Assembly (NCBI GenBank): GCA_021848325.1
Contig: JAJZUU010000029.1
Coordinates: forward strand, 1 to 33,699
Origin: Pseudomonadota bacterium
GTDB taxonomy: Bacteria; Pseudomonadota; Gammaproteobacteria; Burkholderiales; JAJZUU01
Direction: 5' to 3'
DNA: 33,699 bases
Shown here: positions 25,467-33,301 of the stretch, piece after piece
Position numbering within the stretch: position 1 is the first letter of the stretch
Layout: each line of letters opens with the position of its first letter
Position numbers and translations under genes: made by a program
Notes under the pieces: model-generated
What the model was told of the DNA's origin: nothing
Seen by the model: only the letters and a program-made list of their open reading frames with translations
Database searches by the model: none

Positions 25467-25972
25467 ATGCTAGGAGCCTGTCGGACTTGAAGAATCGAAG
25501 CGAAAATTCGGCTGGCCGAGGACAGATTTTGTCGATTTTGCAGGTCAATAGTCGTTCTATTGACCAAAAAAGCGGCGAAATATGGACCGGTCAGGTGGAT
25601 TTGCAGCCGATTTCCTTTAAGTCCGACAGGCTCCTAGAGTTCAAGCCGCTCACCCAGCCCGATTATCATCACGCCCTGGCGGCCACCGCGGGGCTCGCGG
25701 TGGTCATGTTCAGCGGCCCCGACTGCGGTAGCTGCCGCAGGGTGGAGGCGCTATTGCCGCAAGCGCTGGAGGGGGCGGTGCAGGCCCTGTTTCGGGTGGA
25801 CGTGCAGCGTAGCACCGGGCTGGCGCGGCAGTACGACGTGTTCCATCTGCCCACCCTGTTCCTGTACCGCGACGGCCAGTTCCACGCCGCGCTTGAGAGC
25901 GAGGCCACGTCCGTCGCCCTGCGCCGGGCGGTTGCGGGGGCGCGGGCGCAACCGCCCCAGGAGGAGCCGTGA
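25467..25972 (+). pseudogene. Thioredoxin-like gene with its start codon split off by element C
   Basis: The body (25634-25972) encodes a short thioredoxin-fold protein: LEFKPLTQPDYHHALAATAG, VVMFSGPDCGSCRRVEALLP with a CGSC redox motif, and YDVFHLPTLFLYRDGQF with the cis-proline. Taking out element C and one CTAG joins ATG (25467-25469) directly to CTA GAG TTC AAG, giving a natural N-terminus MLEFKPLTQ and a ~112-residue protein. As it stands, the ATG reads into a stop within the element, and the 164-bp insertion puts it out of frame. A longer frame from TTG at 25487 runs through the element into the body and might give a fusion. So the gene is either dead or newly re-started. Its end overlaps ampD by 4 bp (GTGA), and the ampD ribosome-binding site lies in it. 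Confidence 0.75.
25474..25633. mobile_element. MITE-like element C (CTAG target)
   Basis: 160 bp with perfect inverted ends GAGCCTGTCGGACTT/AAGTCCGACAGGCTC, flanked by CTAG at 25470-25473 and 25634-25637. Because CTAG is palindromic, the repeat can also be read as 19 bp. An internal 9-bp perfect stem GGTCAATAG/CTATTGACC lies at 25543-25565. No transposase is present. The ends and target differ from those of elements A and B, so another transposase must be responsible; 4-bp CTAG targets occur in some IS families, but I cannot name the parent. Confidence 0.88.
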
Positions 25973-26547
25973 GGATCGACGAGGAGGGCCTGCTGCAAGG
26001 CGCGCGCCACATTCCCTCCCCCAATCGGGACGAGCGCCCGGAAGGCTGCGCCGTCGAATTGCTGGTGATCCACGCCATCAGCTTGCCGCCGGGCGAATAC
26101 GGCGGCGACGGCGTCATCGAACTGTTCACCAACCGGCTGGACCCGTCGGCCCATCCTTACTATGCCGCGATCAAGGACCTGAGGGTGTCCGCGCACTTCC
26201 TGATCCGGCGTGACGGGGAGGTGATCCAGTTCGTGCCCTGCGGCCAGCGGGCGTGGCATGCGGGCGCCTCCCAGTGGCGCGGGCGCAGCCGCTGCAACGA
26301 TTTCTCCATCGGCGTGGAACTGGAAGGCAGCGACAGCGAGTCCTTTACCGACGCCCAGTACGCCGCCCTGGCCGGCCTCACCCGTGCGCTGCGGGAGTCC
26401 TATCCCATCCGCGACATCGCCGGCCACAGCGACATCGCCCCCGGCCGCAAGACCGATCCGGGCCCCCACTTCGACTGGGCCCGCTACCGCGCTCTAATCA
26501 AAGACGCGCAGCGCCCCCGTCCCTCTCCCCCCCGGGGGGAGAGCTAG
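25969..26547 (+). CDS. ampD: 1,6-anhydro-N-acetylmuramyl-L-alanine amidase AmpD
   Basis: A 192-residue cytoplasmic zinc amidase that removes the stem peptide from anhydro-muropeptides during cell-wall recycling. N-terminus GARHIPSPNRDERPEG, then VIHAISLPPGEYGG with zinc His35, the SAHFLIRRDGEVIQFVP core, FSIGVELEG with Glu117, and AGHSDIAPGRKTDPG with zinc His153 and Asp163. The start is GTG at 25969, overlapping the preceding stop, with AGGAGG upstream. If the upstream thioredoxin-like gene is broken, translational coupling to ampD may be altered. The C-terminal tail runs into the intergenic palindrome that follows (PRPSPPRGES), a common kind of repeat-derived tail. Confidence 0.95.
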   Translation: MRIDEEGLLQGARHIPSPNRDERPEGCAVELLVIHAISLPPGEYGGDGVIELFTNRLDPSAHPYYAAIKDLRVSAHFLIRRDGEVIQFVPCGQRAWHAGASQWRGRSRCNDFSIGVELEGSDSESFTDAQYAALAGLTRALRESYPIRDIAGHSDIAPGRKTDPGPHFDWARYRALIKDAQRPRPSPPRGES

Positions 26548-26655
26548 GAGAGAGGGCAGCCTTCGGCCAGCGCTTCCCCGAGGAGAGTTAGGAGAGAGGG
26601 CAGCCCTCGGCAAGTGTTTCCCGGGGGGGCCAGGAGAGAGGGCCGCCCCCGCGTC
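26522..26655. repeat. Palindrome and short tandem repeats between ampD and purU
   Basis: A GC palindrome (CTCTCCCCCC and GGGGGGAGAG, centre about 26533) is followed by a 44-bp unit containing CTAGGAGAGAGGGCAGCC (from 26541), a second diverged copy (from 26585) and a third partial copy (about 26627-26655). The CCCTCTCC...GGAGAGGG theme is frequent between genes in such genomes. Confidence 0.65.
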
Positions 26656-26663
26656 CCTGAAAC

Positions 26664-27518
26664 CTAGTCGAACACCACCGTCTTGTTGGCATACAGCAGC
26701 ACCCGGTTCTCGATGTGCCAGCGCACGGCGCGGGACAGCACGATCTTCTCCAGGTCTGCCCCCTTCTGGATCAGGTCGTCCAGGTGGTCCCGGTGGGAGA
26801 TACGGGCCACGTCCTGCTCGATGATGGGGCCATCGTCCAGGATCTCCGTCACGTAGTGGCTGGTGGCGCCGATCAGCTTGACCCCGCGCTCGAACGCCCG
26901 GTGATAGGGTTTGGCGCCGTGGAAGGCAGGCAGGAATGAATGGTGGATGTTGATGATGCGGCTGGGGTAGTGGTGGATGAACTGGGGCGACAGCACCTGC
27001 ATGTAGCGCGCCAGCACGATGAAGTCCACGTGGTGGTGGCGCAACAGGTCGAGCTGCAGCCGTTCCGCCTCTTCCTTGGCGTCCCGGTGCACCGTCACGT
27101 GCTGGAACGGGATGCCGTACGCATCCGCCAGCCACTTGGTGTCGGTGTGGTTGCTGACGATGAGCGGGATGTCGCAATGCAGCTCCCCGCTTTGGTGGCG
27201 GTACAGCAGATCCGCCAGGCAGTGGTCGTAGCGCGAGACGAACACCGCCATCTTGGGTCGGTAGCCGGAAAGCGCCAGGCGCCAGTCCATCTGGAAGCGT
27301 TCGGCAATCGGGGCGAAGTGCCGCTCGAACTCCCCCAGGGGCAGGTGGAAGTCGCCCAAATCCCACTCCACCCGCATCAGAAACAGCTTGAGGGCGCCGT
27401 CCTGGTGCTGGTCGGCGTGCAGGATGTTGGCGTTGTGGCGGTAGAGGAAATCGGCGATGGCCGCGACCAGGCCCTTCTGGTCGGGGCAGCTGACGAGCAG
27501 GATGGCGGTGTTTTTCAT
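26664..27518 (-). CDS. purU: Formyltetrahydrofolate deformylase
   Basis: A 284-residue enzyme hydrolysing 10-formyl-THF to formate and THF, which balances one-carbon pools and feeds formate to purine synthesis. N-terminal ACT domain (~1-85, AILLVSCPDQKGLVAAIADF), then a formyltransferase-type domain with VSNHTDTKWLADAYGIPF, the catalytic Asn190 and His192 in IINIHHSFLPAFHGAKPY, and Asp229 in TEILDDGPIIEQ. Full length. No neighbouring one-carbon gene apart from metE in the wider window. About 260 bp separates its start from the nrdA ATG, on the other strand. Confidence 0.96.
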   Translation of the reverse strand: MKNTAILLVSCPDQKGLVAAIADFLYRHNANILHADQHQDGALKLFLMRVEWDLGDFHLPLGEFERHFAPIAERFQMDWRLALSGYRPKMAVFVSRYDHCLADLLYRHQSGELHCDIPLIVSNHTDTKWLADAYGIPFQHVTVHRDAKEEAERLQLDLLRHHHVDFIVLARYMQVLSPQFIHHYPSRIINIHHSFLPAFHGAKPYHRAFERGVKLIGATSHYVTEILDDGPIIEQDVARISHRDHLDDLIQKGADLEKIVLSRAVRWHIENRVLLYANKTVVFD

Positions 27519-27650
27519 GGTTTCGTCCGACGGGCTGGGTCGATAATGATAACACCTCGCCTTTCGGGACCCCTATGCCCGCTTTTCGCGAGCTATCGAA
27601 TTGATTCGAAAAAGCCAACTGCTTCGTCATAAAAAAATCTTCGATTGCGG

Positions 27651-27679
27651 TTGCGTGTCCTTCGTTAAGTCACTAGAAT
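27651..27679 (+). promoter_or_regulatory. Probable sigma-70 promoter of nrdAB
   Basis: TTGCGT (27651-27656), 17-bp spacer, TAGAAT (27674-27679; 5 of 6 consensus). Predicted start near 27686, so the NrdR-like palindrome lies just downstream of the start, where a bound repressor would block transcription. Weak similarity to a second NrdR box overlaps the -10 (27672-27687). Confidence 0.55.
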
Positions 27680-27692
27680 TTGTTTGTCCCGT

Positions 27693-27726
27693 ACCGGTCA
27701 AACACAATATGTTGTGGTTGACCGGT
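27693..27726. promoter_or_regulatory. NrdR-like box inside a 34-bp palindrome
   Basis: The core ACACAATATGTTGTGG (27702-27717) closely matches the NrdR consensus ACACWATATATTGTGT. It is flanked by ACCGGTCAA and TTGACCGGT, which extend the dyad to 34 bp with only two mismatched pairs outside the very centre. NrdR is the near-universal dATP/ATP-sensing repressor of bacterial nrd operons. Confidence 0.75.
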
Positions 27727-27779
27727 GTCAGAAAAACGGGGTTATTTGCTTCATTCTTATAAAAACGGGAGACGTAGAG

Positions 27780-30611
27780 ATGCAACTCGCCACCGATACC
27801 AGCCATTCCCCCTCATCCCAGACAGCGCAGACGGAAGCTCAGCCGGCCGCGAAGGATCCGCGCTTCGCCCAATACAAGGTGATCCGCCGCAACGGCAGCG
27901 TGGTCGGGTTCGAACCCGGCAAGATATCCATCGCCCTCACCAAGGCGTTCATCGCAGTCAACGGCGGGCAGGGTGCCGCCTCCGCCCGGGTGCGAGAACA
28001 GGTGGCCCGCATCAGCGAAGGGGTGGTCAATGCCCTGATGCGCCGCCAGCCGGGCGGCGGCACCTTCCACATCGAGGACATTCAGGACCAGGTGGAACTG
28101 GGCCTGATGCGCTCCGGCGAGCACGACGTGGCCCGTGCCTACGTGCTGTACCGGGAGAAGCGTGCCCAGGAGCGGGCGCAGAAGAGGGAGACCGAGGGGC
28201 CGCGGCAAGCGCTCAACGTGGTCGAGGACGGCGTAAGCCGGCCCCTGGACATGGAACGGTTGCAGGCGCTGATCGCGGCCGGTTGCGAGGGGCTGGGCGA
28301 GGCGGTCGATCCCCGGCCGGTGCTGCGGGGCGTGCTGCGCGACCTGTACGACGGGGTGTCCGCGGAGGAGGTGCGCAAGTCCACCGTGCTCGCCGCGCGC
28401 GCGCTGATCGAAAAGGACCCGGCCTATTCCCAGGTCACCGCGCGCCTGCTGCTCAACACCATTCGCCACGAGGTGCTGGGCGAGGAAGTGGGCCAGGCGG
28501 AGATGGCCGCCCGCTACGCCGAGTATTTCCCCCGGTTCGTCAAGCGCGGCATCGAGGCGGAACTGCTGGACGAGCGCTTGGCCCAGTTCGATCTGGAGCG
28601 CCTGAGCGCGGCCCTGGACGCCTGCCGCGACCTCAAGTTCGGCTATCTCGGGCTGCAGACCCTGTACGACCGCTATTTTCTGCACGTGGAGGGGCGCCGC
28701 CTGGAGCTGCCCCAGGCCTTCTTCATGCGCGTGGCCATGGGGCTCGCCCTGAACGAGATCGACCGCGAGGCGCGCGCCGTCGAGTTCTACAACGTGCTGT
28801 CCAATTTCGACTTCATGAGTTCCACCCCGACCCTGTTCAACGCCGGCACCCGCCACAGCCAGCTCTCCAGTTGCTACCTCACTACCGTTTCCGACGACCT
28901 GGACGGCATCTACCAGGCGATCAAGGAAAACGCCATGCTGCAGAAATTCGCCGGCGGCCTGGGCAACGACTGGACCTCGGTGCGGGCCCTGGGCTCCCAC
29001 ATCAAGGGCACCAACGGCAAGTCCCAGGGGGTGATCCCCTTCCTCAAGGTGGTGAACGACACCGCCGTGGCGGTGAACCAGGGCGGCAAGCGCAAGGGCG
29101 CGGTGTGCGCCTACCTGGAGTCGTGGCACCTGGACATCGAGGAGTTCCTCGAACTGCGCAAGAACACCGGGGACGACCGCCGCCGCACCCACGACATGAA
29201 CACCGCCAACTGGGTCCCCGACCTGTTCATGAAGCGGGTGATGGAAAACGCCGAGTGGACCCTGTTTTCCCCCAACGACGTGCCCGACCTGCACGACCGC
29301 TACGGGCGCGACTTCGAGCAGGCCTACCTGGCCTATGAGGAAAAGGCGGCCCGCGGCGAGTTGAAGCTGTTCAGGAAGATTCCGGCCCAGCAGCTCTGGC
29401 GCAAGATGCTTTCCATGCTGTTCGAGACCGGGCATCCCTGGATCACCTTCAAGGACCCCTGCAACATCCGCTCGCCGCAGAGCCACGTGGGCGTGGTGCA
29501 CAGTTCCAACCTGTGCACCGAGATCACCCTCAACACCTCCGACAGCGAGATCGCGGTGTGCAACCTGGGCTCGGTGAACCTGGTGGCCCATCTCCAGGAC
29601 GGCCGGCTGGACCTGGACAAGCTGCGGCGCACCACCCGCACCGCCCTGCGCATGCTGGACAACGTGATCGACATCAACTACTACGCGGTGCCCAAGGCGC
29701 GCAACGCGAACCTCAAGCACCGGCCGGTGGGGCTGGGCATCATGGGCTTCCAGGACTGCCTGCAGCGGCTCAGGGTCCCCTACGCCTCCGAGGCGGCGGT
29801 GGAGTTTGCCGACCGCTCCATGGAGGCGGTGGCTTACTACGCCTACTGGGCGTCCACGGAACTGGCGGAGGAGCGGGGCCGCTACAGCTCGTTCCGGGGC
29901 TCCCTGTGGGACCGCGGCATCCTGCCCCACGAAAGCCTCGGGCTGCTGGCCGAGGAACGGGGTGGCTACGTGGAGGCGGACAGCTCCGCCACCCTGGACT
30001 GGGAAGCGCTGCGCTCCCGCATCGCGAGCCACGGCATGCGCAACTCCAACTGCCTGGCGATTGCCCCCACCGCCACCATCGCCAACATCGTGGGGGTCTC
30101 CGCCTCCATCGAGCCTACCTACCAGAACGTCTACGTGAAATCCAACCTGTCCGGCGAATTCACCGTCAGCAACGGCTATCTGGTGGACGACCTCAAGCGG
30201 CTGGGGCTGTGGGACGAGGTAATGATCGCCGATCTCAAATACTTCGACGGCTCCCTGGCCAAGATCGACCGCGCGCCCCAGGAGCTGCGCGAACTCTACG
30301 CCACCACCTTCGAGGTCGACCCGAAATGGCTGGTGGAGGCCGCCGCCCGCCGCCAGAAGTGGATCGACCAGGCCCAGAGCCTCAACATCTACATGGCCGG
30401 GGCCTCCGGCAAGAAGCTGGACGAGGTGTACAAGCTGGCCTGGGTCAGGGGCCTCAAGACCACCTACTACCTGCGCACCCTGGCGGCCACCGCGGCGGAG
30501 AAATCCACCGGCAAGGGCGGCGAGCTCAACGCGGTGCGGGCCGATGGCGGCCCGGCCACGGACGTCAAATTCTGCGCCATCGACGACCCCGGCTGCGAGG
30601 CGTGTCAGTGA
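27780..30611 (+). CDS. nrdA: Class Ia ribonucleoside-diphosphate reductase, alpha subunit
   Basis: A 943-residue catalytic subunit that reduces ribonucleoside diphosphates to deoxyribonucleotides, aerobically, with NrdB. Residues ~32-125 are an ATP-cone ([20 protein letters not shown]) for dATP/ATP activity control, and ~135-235 look like a second ATP-cone. The 10-stranded barrel follows with [16 protein letters not shown] (redox Cys), [27 protein letters not shown] (active-site Asn, Cys and Glu) and [18 protein letters not shown]. The C-terminal tail ends [12 protein letters not shown], whose CxxC takes electrons from thioredoxin or glutaredoxin. It is longer than E. coli NrdA (761), owing to the doubled cone and other parts. 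The start at 27780 is the most likely; upstream codons lie in the operator. Confidence 0.96.
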   Translation: MQLATDTSHSPSSQTAQTEAQPAAKDPRFAQYKVIRRNGSVVGFEPGKISIALTKAFIAVNGGQGAASARVREQVARISEGVVNALMRRQPGGGTFHIEDIQDQVELGLMRSGEHDVARAYVLYREKRAQERAQKRETEGPRQALNVVEDGVSRPLDMERLQALIAAGCEGLGEAVDPRPVLRGVLRDLYDGVSAEEVRKSTVLAARALIEKDPAYSQVTARLLLNTIRHEVLGEEVGQAEMAARYAEYFPRFVKRGIEAELLDERLAQFDLERLSAALDACRDLKFGYLGLQTLYDRYFLHVEGRRLELPQAFFMRVAMGLALNEIDREARAVEFYNVLSNFDFMSSTPTLFNAGTRHSQLSSCYLTTVSDDLDGIYQAIKENAMLQKFAGGLGNDWTSVRALGSHIKGTNGKSQGVIPFLKVVNDTAVAVNQGGKRKGAVCAYLESWHLDIEEFLELRKNTGDDRRRTHDMNTANWVPDLFMKRVMENAEWTLFSPNDVPDLHDRYGRDFEQAYLAYEEKAARGELKLFRKIPAQQLWRKMLSMLFETGHPWITFKDPCNIRSPQSHVGVVHSSNLCTEITLNTSDSEIAVCNLGSVNLVAHLQDGRLDLDKLRRTTRTALRMLDNVIDINYYAVPKARNANLKHRPVGLGIMGFQDCLQRLRVPYASEAAVEFADRSMEAVAYYAYWASTELAEERGRYSSFRGSLWDRGILPHESLGLLAEERGGYVEADSSATLDWEALRSRIASHGMRNSNCLAIAPTATIANIVGVSASIEPTYQNVYVKSNLSGEFTVSNGYLVDDLKRLGLWDEVMIADLKYFDGSLAKIDRAPQELRELYATTFEVDPKWLVEAAARRQKWIDQAQSLNIYMAGASGKKLDEVYKLAWVRGLKTTYYLRTLAATAAEKSTGKGGELNAVRADGGPATDVKFCAIDDPGCEACQ

Positions 30612-30700
30612 TGGGAACCGGGGCCGGCCCCGCAGAATCCGAACAGACTGCGAGCGAACGACTCCGCAGGCATCAGGCATTACCAGAGGAGAACAGAACC

Positions 30701-31825
30701 ATGCTCAGCTTCGAAGACGACGTCACCCCCGCACCGAATCCCGCGTACCGCCCGGTGCCGCGGCCTTCGGCCCCCGGCCCTGAAAACCCCGAGGCCGATC
30801 TCAAATCCCGCCGCGTGCGGGTGGAGGACAAGCGGGTGATCAACGGCCAGGCGGACGTGAACCAGTTGGTGCCGTTCAAGTACAAGTGGGCCTGGGAGAA
30901 ATACCTGGCCGGCTGCGCCAACCACTGGATGCCCCAGGAAGTCGGCATGAGCCGCGACATCTCCCAGTGGAAGGACCCCAACGCCTTGTCCGACGACGAG
31001 CGCCTGATCATCAAGCGCAACCTCGGCTTCTTCGTCACCGCCGACAGCTTGGCGGCCAACAACATCGTGCTCGGCACCTACCGCCACATTACCGCGCCGG
31101 AATGCCGCCAATACCTGCTGCGCCAGGCGTTCGAGGAGGCGATCCACACCCACGCCTACCAGTACATCGTGGAATCCCTGGGCCTGAACGAGGGGGAAAT
31201 CTTCAACATGTACCACGAGATTCCCTCCATCCGCGACAAGGACGAATTTCTCATCCCCTTCATCGACACCCTCACCGACCCGGTCTTCAAAACCGGCACC
31301 CCGGAGGACGACCAGACGTTGCTGAGGAGCCTGGTCGTGTTCGCCTGCATCATGGAAGGCATCTTCTTCTACGTGGGCTTCGCGCAGATCCTCGCCCTGG
31401 GCCGCCAGAACAAAATGACCGGCGCAGCCGAGCAGTACCAGTACATCCTGCGGGACGAGTCCATGCACTGCAATTTCGGCATCGACCTCATCAACACCAT
31501 CAAGCTGGAAAACCCCCACCTGTGGACCCCCGAATTCCGCGAGGAAATCCGCGGCCTGATGAGGAAAGGCGTGGAACTGGAATACCGCTATGCCGAAGAC
31601 ACCATGCCCCGCGGCGTGCTCGGCCTCAACGCCGGCCAATTCAAGGAATACCTGCGCTTCATCGCCAACCGCCGCTGCCAGCAGATCGGCCTGGACGAAC
31701 TCTACCCCGGCGCCAACAATCCCTTCCCCTGGATGAGCGAAATGATCGACCTGAAGAAGGAAAAGAACTTCTTCGAGACCAGGGTGACCGAGTACCAAAC
31801 GGGGGGAGCGCTGTCCTGGGATTGA
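30701..31825 (+). CDS. nrdB: Class Ia ribonucleoside-diphosphate reductase, beta subunit
   Basis: A 374-residue ferritin-like radical-generating subunit. Metal ligands are visible in [12 protein letters not shown] (Glu146, His149), [10 protein letters not shown] and [13 protein letters not shown]. The Tyr153 after the first ligand pair is the radical Tyr position, so it is class Ia rather than the Tyr-less Ic form. The N-terminal ~45 residues are Pro-rich and probably flexible. AGGAG precedes the ATG at 30701 by about 10 bases. It follows nrdA after 89 bp in the same direction. The last few codons and the stop are part of a 220-bp segment duplicated 586 bp downstream. Confidence 0.96.
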   Translation: MLSFEDDVTPAPNPAYRPVPRPSAPGPENPEADLKSRRVRVEDKRVINGQADVNQLVPFKYKWAWEKYLAGCANHWMPQEVGMSRDISQWKDPNALSDDERLIIKRNLGFFVTADSLAANNIVLGTYRHITAPECRQYLLRQAFEEAIHTHAYQYIVESLGLNEGEIFNMYHEIPSIRDKDEFLIPFIDTLTDPVFKTGTPEDDQTLLRSLVVFACIMEGIFFYVGFAQILALGRQNKMTGAAEQYQYILRDESMHCNFGIDLINTIKLENPHLWTPEFREEIRGLMRKGVELEYRYAEDTMPRGVLGLNAGQFKEYLRFIANRRCQQIGLDELYPGANNPFPWMSEMIDLKKEKNFFETRVTEYQTGGALSWD

Positions 31826-32035
31826 TAGCGGCTGCCGGCGAGAAAGTTCTTTCGGCGCCGGCCTCGGGACGTATCGGCGGCGAGGGGGGAGCGGAGATTT
31901 CCCCCTTCGCCCCCGGGGAGAAGGGCCGGGGATGAGGGCACGCGGCCAGCCGCCCCGGCGCCCGCCGGCCGGATTACGGCTGAGCGGTTTGCGCTTTTTG
32001 CTCGGGCGCGTCGGCCGGGTGGGTCTGTAATCGTG
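31816..32035 (+). repeat. Direct repeat R, copy 1 (starts in the nrdB stop region)
   Basis: A 220-bp segment repeated at 32402-32619 with about 93% identity by eye. It opens with CTGGGATTGATAGCGGCTGC, which includes the last codons and stop of nrdB, and ends at GGTCTGTAATCGTG. It contains a GC palindrome (CCCTTC...CCCCGGGG...GAAGGG) and the motif GCGGTTTGCGCTTTTTGCTC. No convincing ORF. Confidence 0.88.
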
Positions 32036-32139
32036 TTTGACATATCTTCGTTTTGTTGGAACAGCCAAAATTGACCCCAATGCCTTGTTCGCGCTACGCG
32101 CGATTGTTTGAGGCGGGGGGCGGCCCCGCATGCCGGTTG

Positions 32140-32309
32140 CTTTTCTTGTCCGGTCAAGAAAAGTAACCAAAAGAAGACCGCCCCACTGCACCGGCCTTCG
32201 GCTGCCCTCGGTTGACCGGAAAGATCGGGCGGCTGCGCAACTCGCGCTGCGCGCTCGGACAGTGCTCGCCGACATCCCCCGATCTTTCCGCTAAACCGAG
32301 GCGGTGCAG
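32140..32309. repeat. Hairpin plus long dyad element
   Basis: First a perfect 9-bp stem CTTTTCTTG/CAAGAAAAG (32140-32163), followed by TAACCAAAAGAAG, a wording common in repeated intergenic elements of many proteobacteria (from memory). Then a 124-bp dyad (32186-32309): outer arms CTGCACCG/CGGTGCAG and CCTCGGTT/AACCGAGG, inner arms CGGAAAGATCGGG/CCCGATCTTTCCG (32217-32229, 32278-32290). No credible gene lies within. Confidence 0.75.
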
Positions 32310-32365
32310 AGGGGGGGAAGCCGTCGCGAGAGTTAGCGGCAGGAATTTTCTTTTGGCGTGATGGG

Positions 32366-32390
32366 AAAGGGTAGCGTCCCTTTTTCTTCT
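32366..32390 (+). terminator. Weak candidate terminator
   Basis: AAAGGG/CCCTTT stem with a 6-base loop, followed by a T/C-rich run (ttcttctctttttcttc). It could end transcripts from nrdAB about 540 bp after the nrdB stop. The stem is short and the T run is interrupted. Confidence 0.3.
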
Positions 32391-32401
32391 CTTTTTCTTC
32401 T

Positions 32402-32619
32402 CTGGGATTGATAGCGGCTGCCGCCGAGAAAGTTCTTTCGGCGCCGGCCTCACGACATATCGGCGGTGAGGGGGGCGGAGATTTTCCCCCTTCGCCCCCG
32501 GGGAGAAGGGCCGGGGATGAGGGCCCGCGGCGAGTCGCCCCGCGCCCGCCGGCCGAATTACGGCTGAGCGGTTTGCGCTTTTTGCTCGGGCGCGTTGGCC
32601 GGGTAGGTCTGTAATCGTG
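32402..32619 (+). repeat. Direct repeat R, copy 2
   Basis: A second copy of the segment at 31816-32035, same orientation, 586 bp further on, with about a dozen substitutions and a few one-base indels. It retains the last nrdB-derived codons and the stop but no other nrdB sequence, so its boundary lies inside the gene end. Confidence 0.88.
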
Positions 32620-32645
32620 ACCCCATATCTTGTTGAGTCACTAAC

Positions 32646-32670
32646 GGAGCGGTCAACTGCCGGATCTAGG
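32646..32670 (-). mobile_element. Relic end of element B or its parent
   Basis: Read on the minus strand, 25 bp match the left end of element B (11183-11207) with two mismatches: CCTAGATCCGGCAGTTGACC then GCTCC. Beyond this the sequence is unrelated and no second end or TTTAA duplication is found. It is a truncated remnant or the end of a related, longer element. Confidence 0.6.
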
Positions 32671-32726
32671 GTGAAAGTTTTTGCGTTTTATGCTTTACCA
32701 ACAGAGTATTGCGCTATCATGAGCGC

Positions 32727-32831
32727 GTGGTCCTCAAGGAGTTGATCGACGGGATGTTGCTCAAGCACGAGGCGCGGCGGCTCGCCGGGCGCGTCACTGG
32801 CAGCGAAGGCAAGCCAGCCGAAACGCGCTGA
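32727..32831 (+). CDS. Possible 34-residue ORF or gene fragment
   Basis: GTG-started frame VVLKELIDGMLLKHEARRLA then GRVTGSEGKPAETR, ending at TGA 32829-32831. The frame is open further upstream (from about 32671, beside the element B relic). The amphipathic helix-like peptide looks protein-like and could be the C-terminus of a truncated gene. No ribosome-binding site is apparent, and I do not recognise the family. Confidence 0.2.
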   Translation: MVLKELIDGMLLKHEARRLAGRVTGSEGKPAETR

Positions 32832-32857
32832 TCCTTTAGCCGCTAAAGGAAGAGCGT

Positions 32858-32880
32858 AAAAAAGCCCGGCAACGCCGGGC
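32858..32880 (-). terminator. Rho-independent terminator of the Rhs-tip/immunity transcript
   Basis: On the minus strand GCCCGGC pairs with GCCGGGC around a 3-base loop (32864-32880) and six T follow (complement of 32858-32863). It lies 28 bp beyond the stop of the leftward membrane-protein gene. Confidence 0.9.
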
Positions 32881-32908
32881 TTGGGAGGGGTTTTCCTGTT
32901 AAGGCGGG

Positions 32909-33301
32909 TTATTTCTCGTCTGCCACGGAATGCAGCTCCTTACGTTTTCGGGATAGGAAGGCCCCCGCCGCACTCCCGACAATACTCAGGGTGCCATTGT
33001 AGGCAAGAAGGATTGCAAGGGTTGCCAACAATCCGCCAATGCGATCCACATGCCCGCCGAAATACTCATAACTACGAGCCATCGACTCACCGAGCACTGC
33101 CCCGTATATAGCCATGGACATTCCCACAACTATCTTCCAGCGGGGCGCCAAATAGGCAGCTACAAATGCTGCAAAGCCAGGAGTTCCAAGCAGCAGTAGA
33201 CGCAATAGCTCGTGGTGGCTGAACTCGAAATACGCCATCTGCCCGAGTACGAACACACCGATTCCGGCTAGCATGGCCTTGGGTGCAGTCCAGTGAATCA
33301 T
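32909..33301 (-). CDS. Small multi-pass membrane protein, candidate immunity protein
   Basis: A 130-residue protein with about four hydrophobic segments (roughly residues 8-25, 33-52, 56-72 and 88-113) and a basic C-terminus SRKRKELHSVADEK, which predicts a cytoplasmic tail. I do not recognise a named family. Its ATG overlaps the stop of the preceding Rhs-protein frame by 4 bp (ATGA), so the two are translationally coupled, and a terminator follows. A small gene directly after an Rhs toxin tip is, by the general rule for polymorphic toxins, most often its immunity gene. A membrane location would suit a toxin that acts at the membrane or in the periplasm. That role is inference. Confidence 0.75.
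   Translation of the reverse strand: MIHWTAPKAMLAGIGVFVLGQMAYFEFSHHELLRLLLLGTPGFAAFVAAYLAPRWKIVVGMSMAIYGAVLGESMARSYEYFGGHVDRIGGLLATLAILLAYNGTLSIVGSAAGAFLSRKRKELHSVADEK

Noticed and set aside
26541-26655. Possible CRISPR array.
   Set aside because: The repeats are diverged, irregular (44 then 42 bp period), lack unique spacers and have no cas genes nearby.
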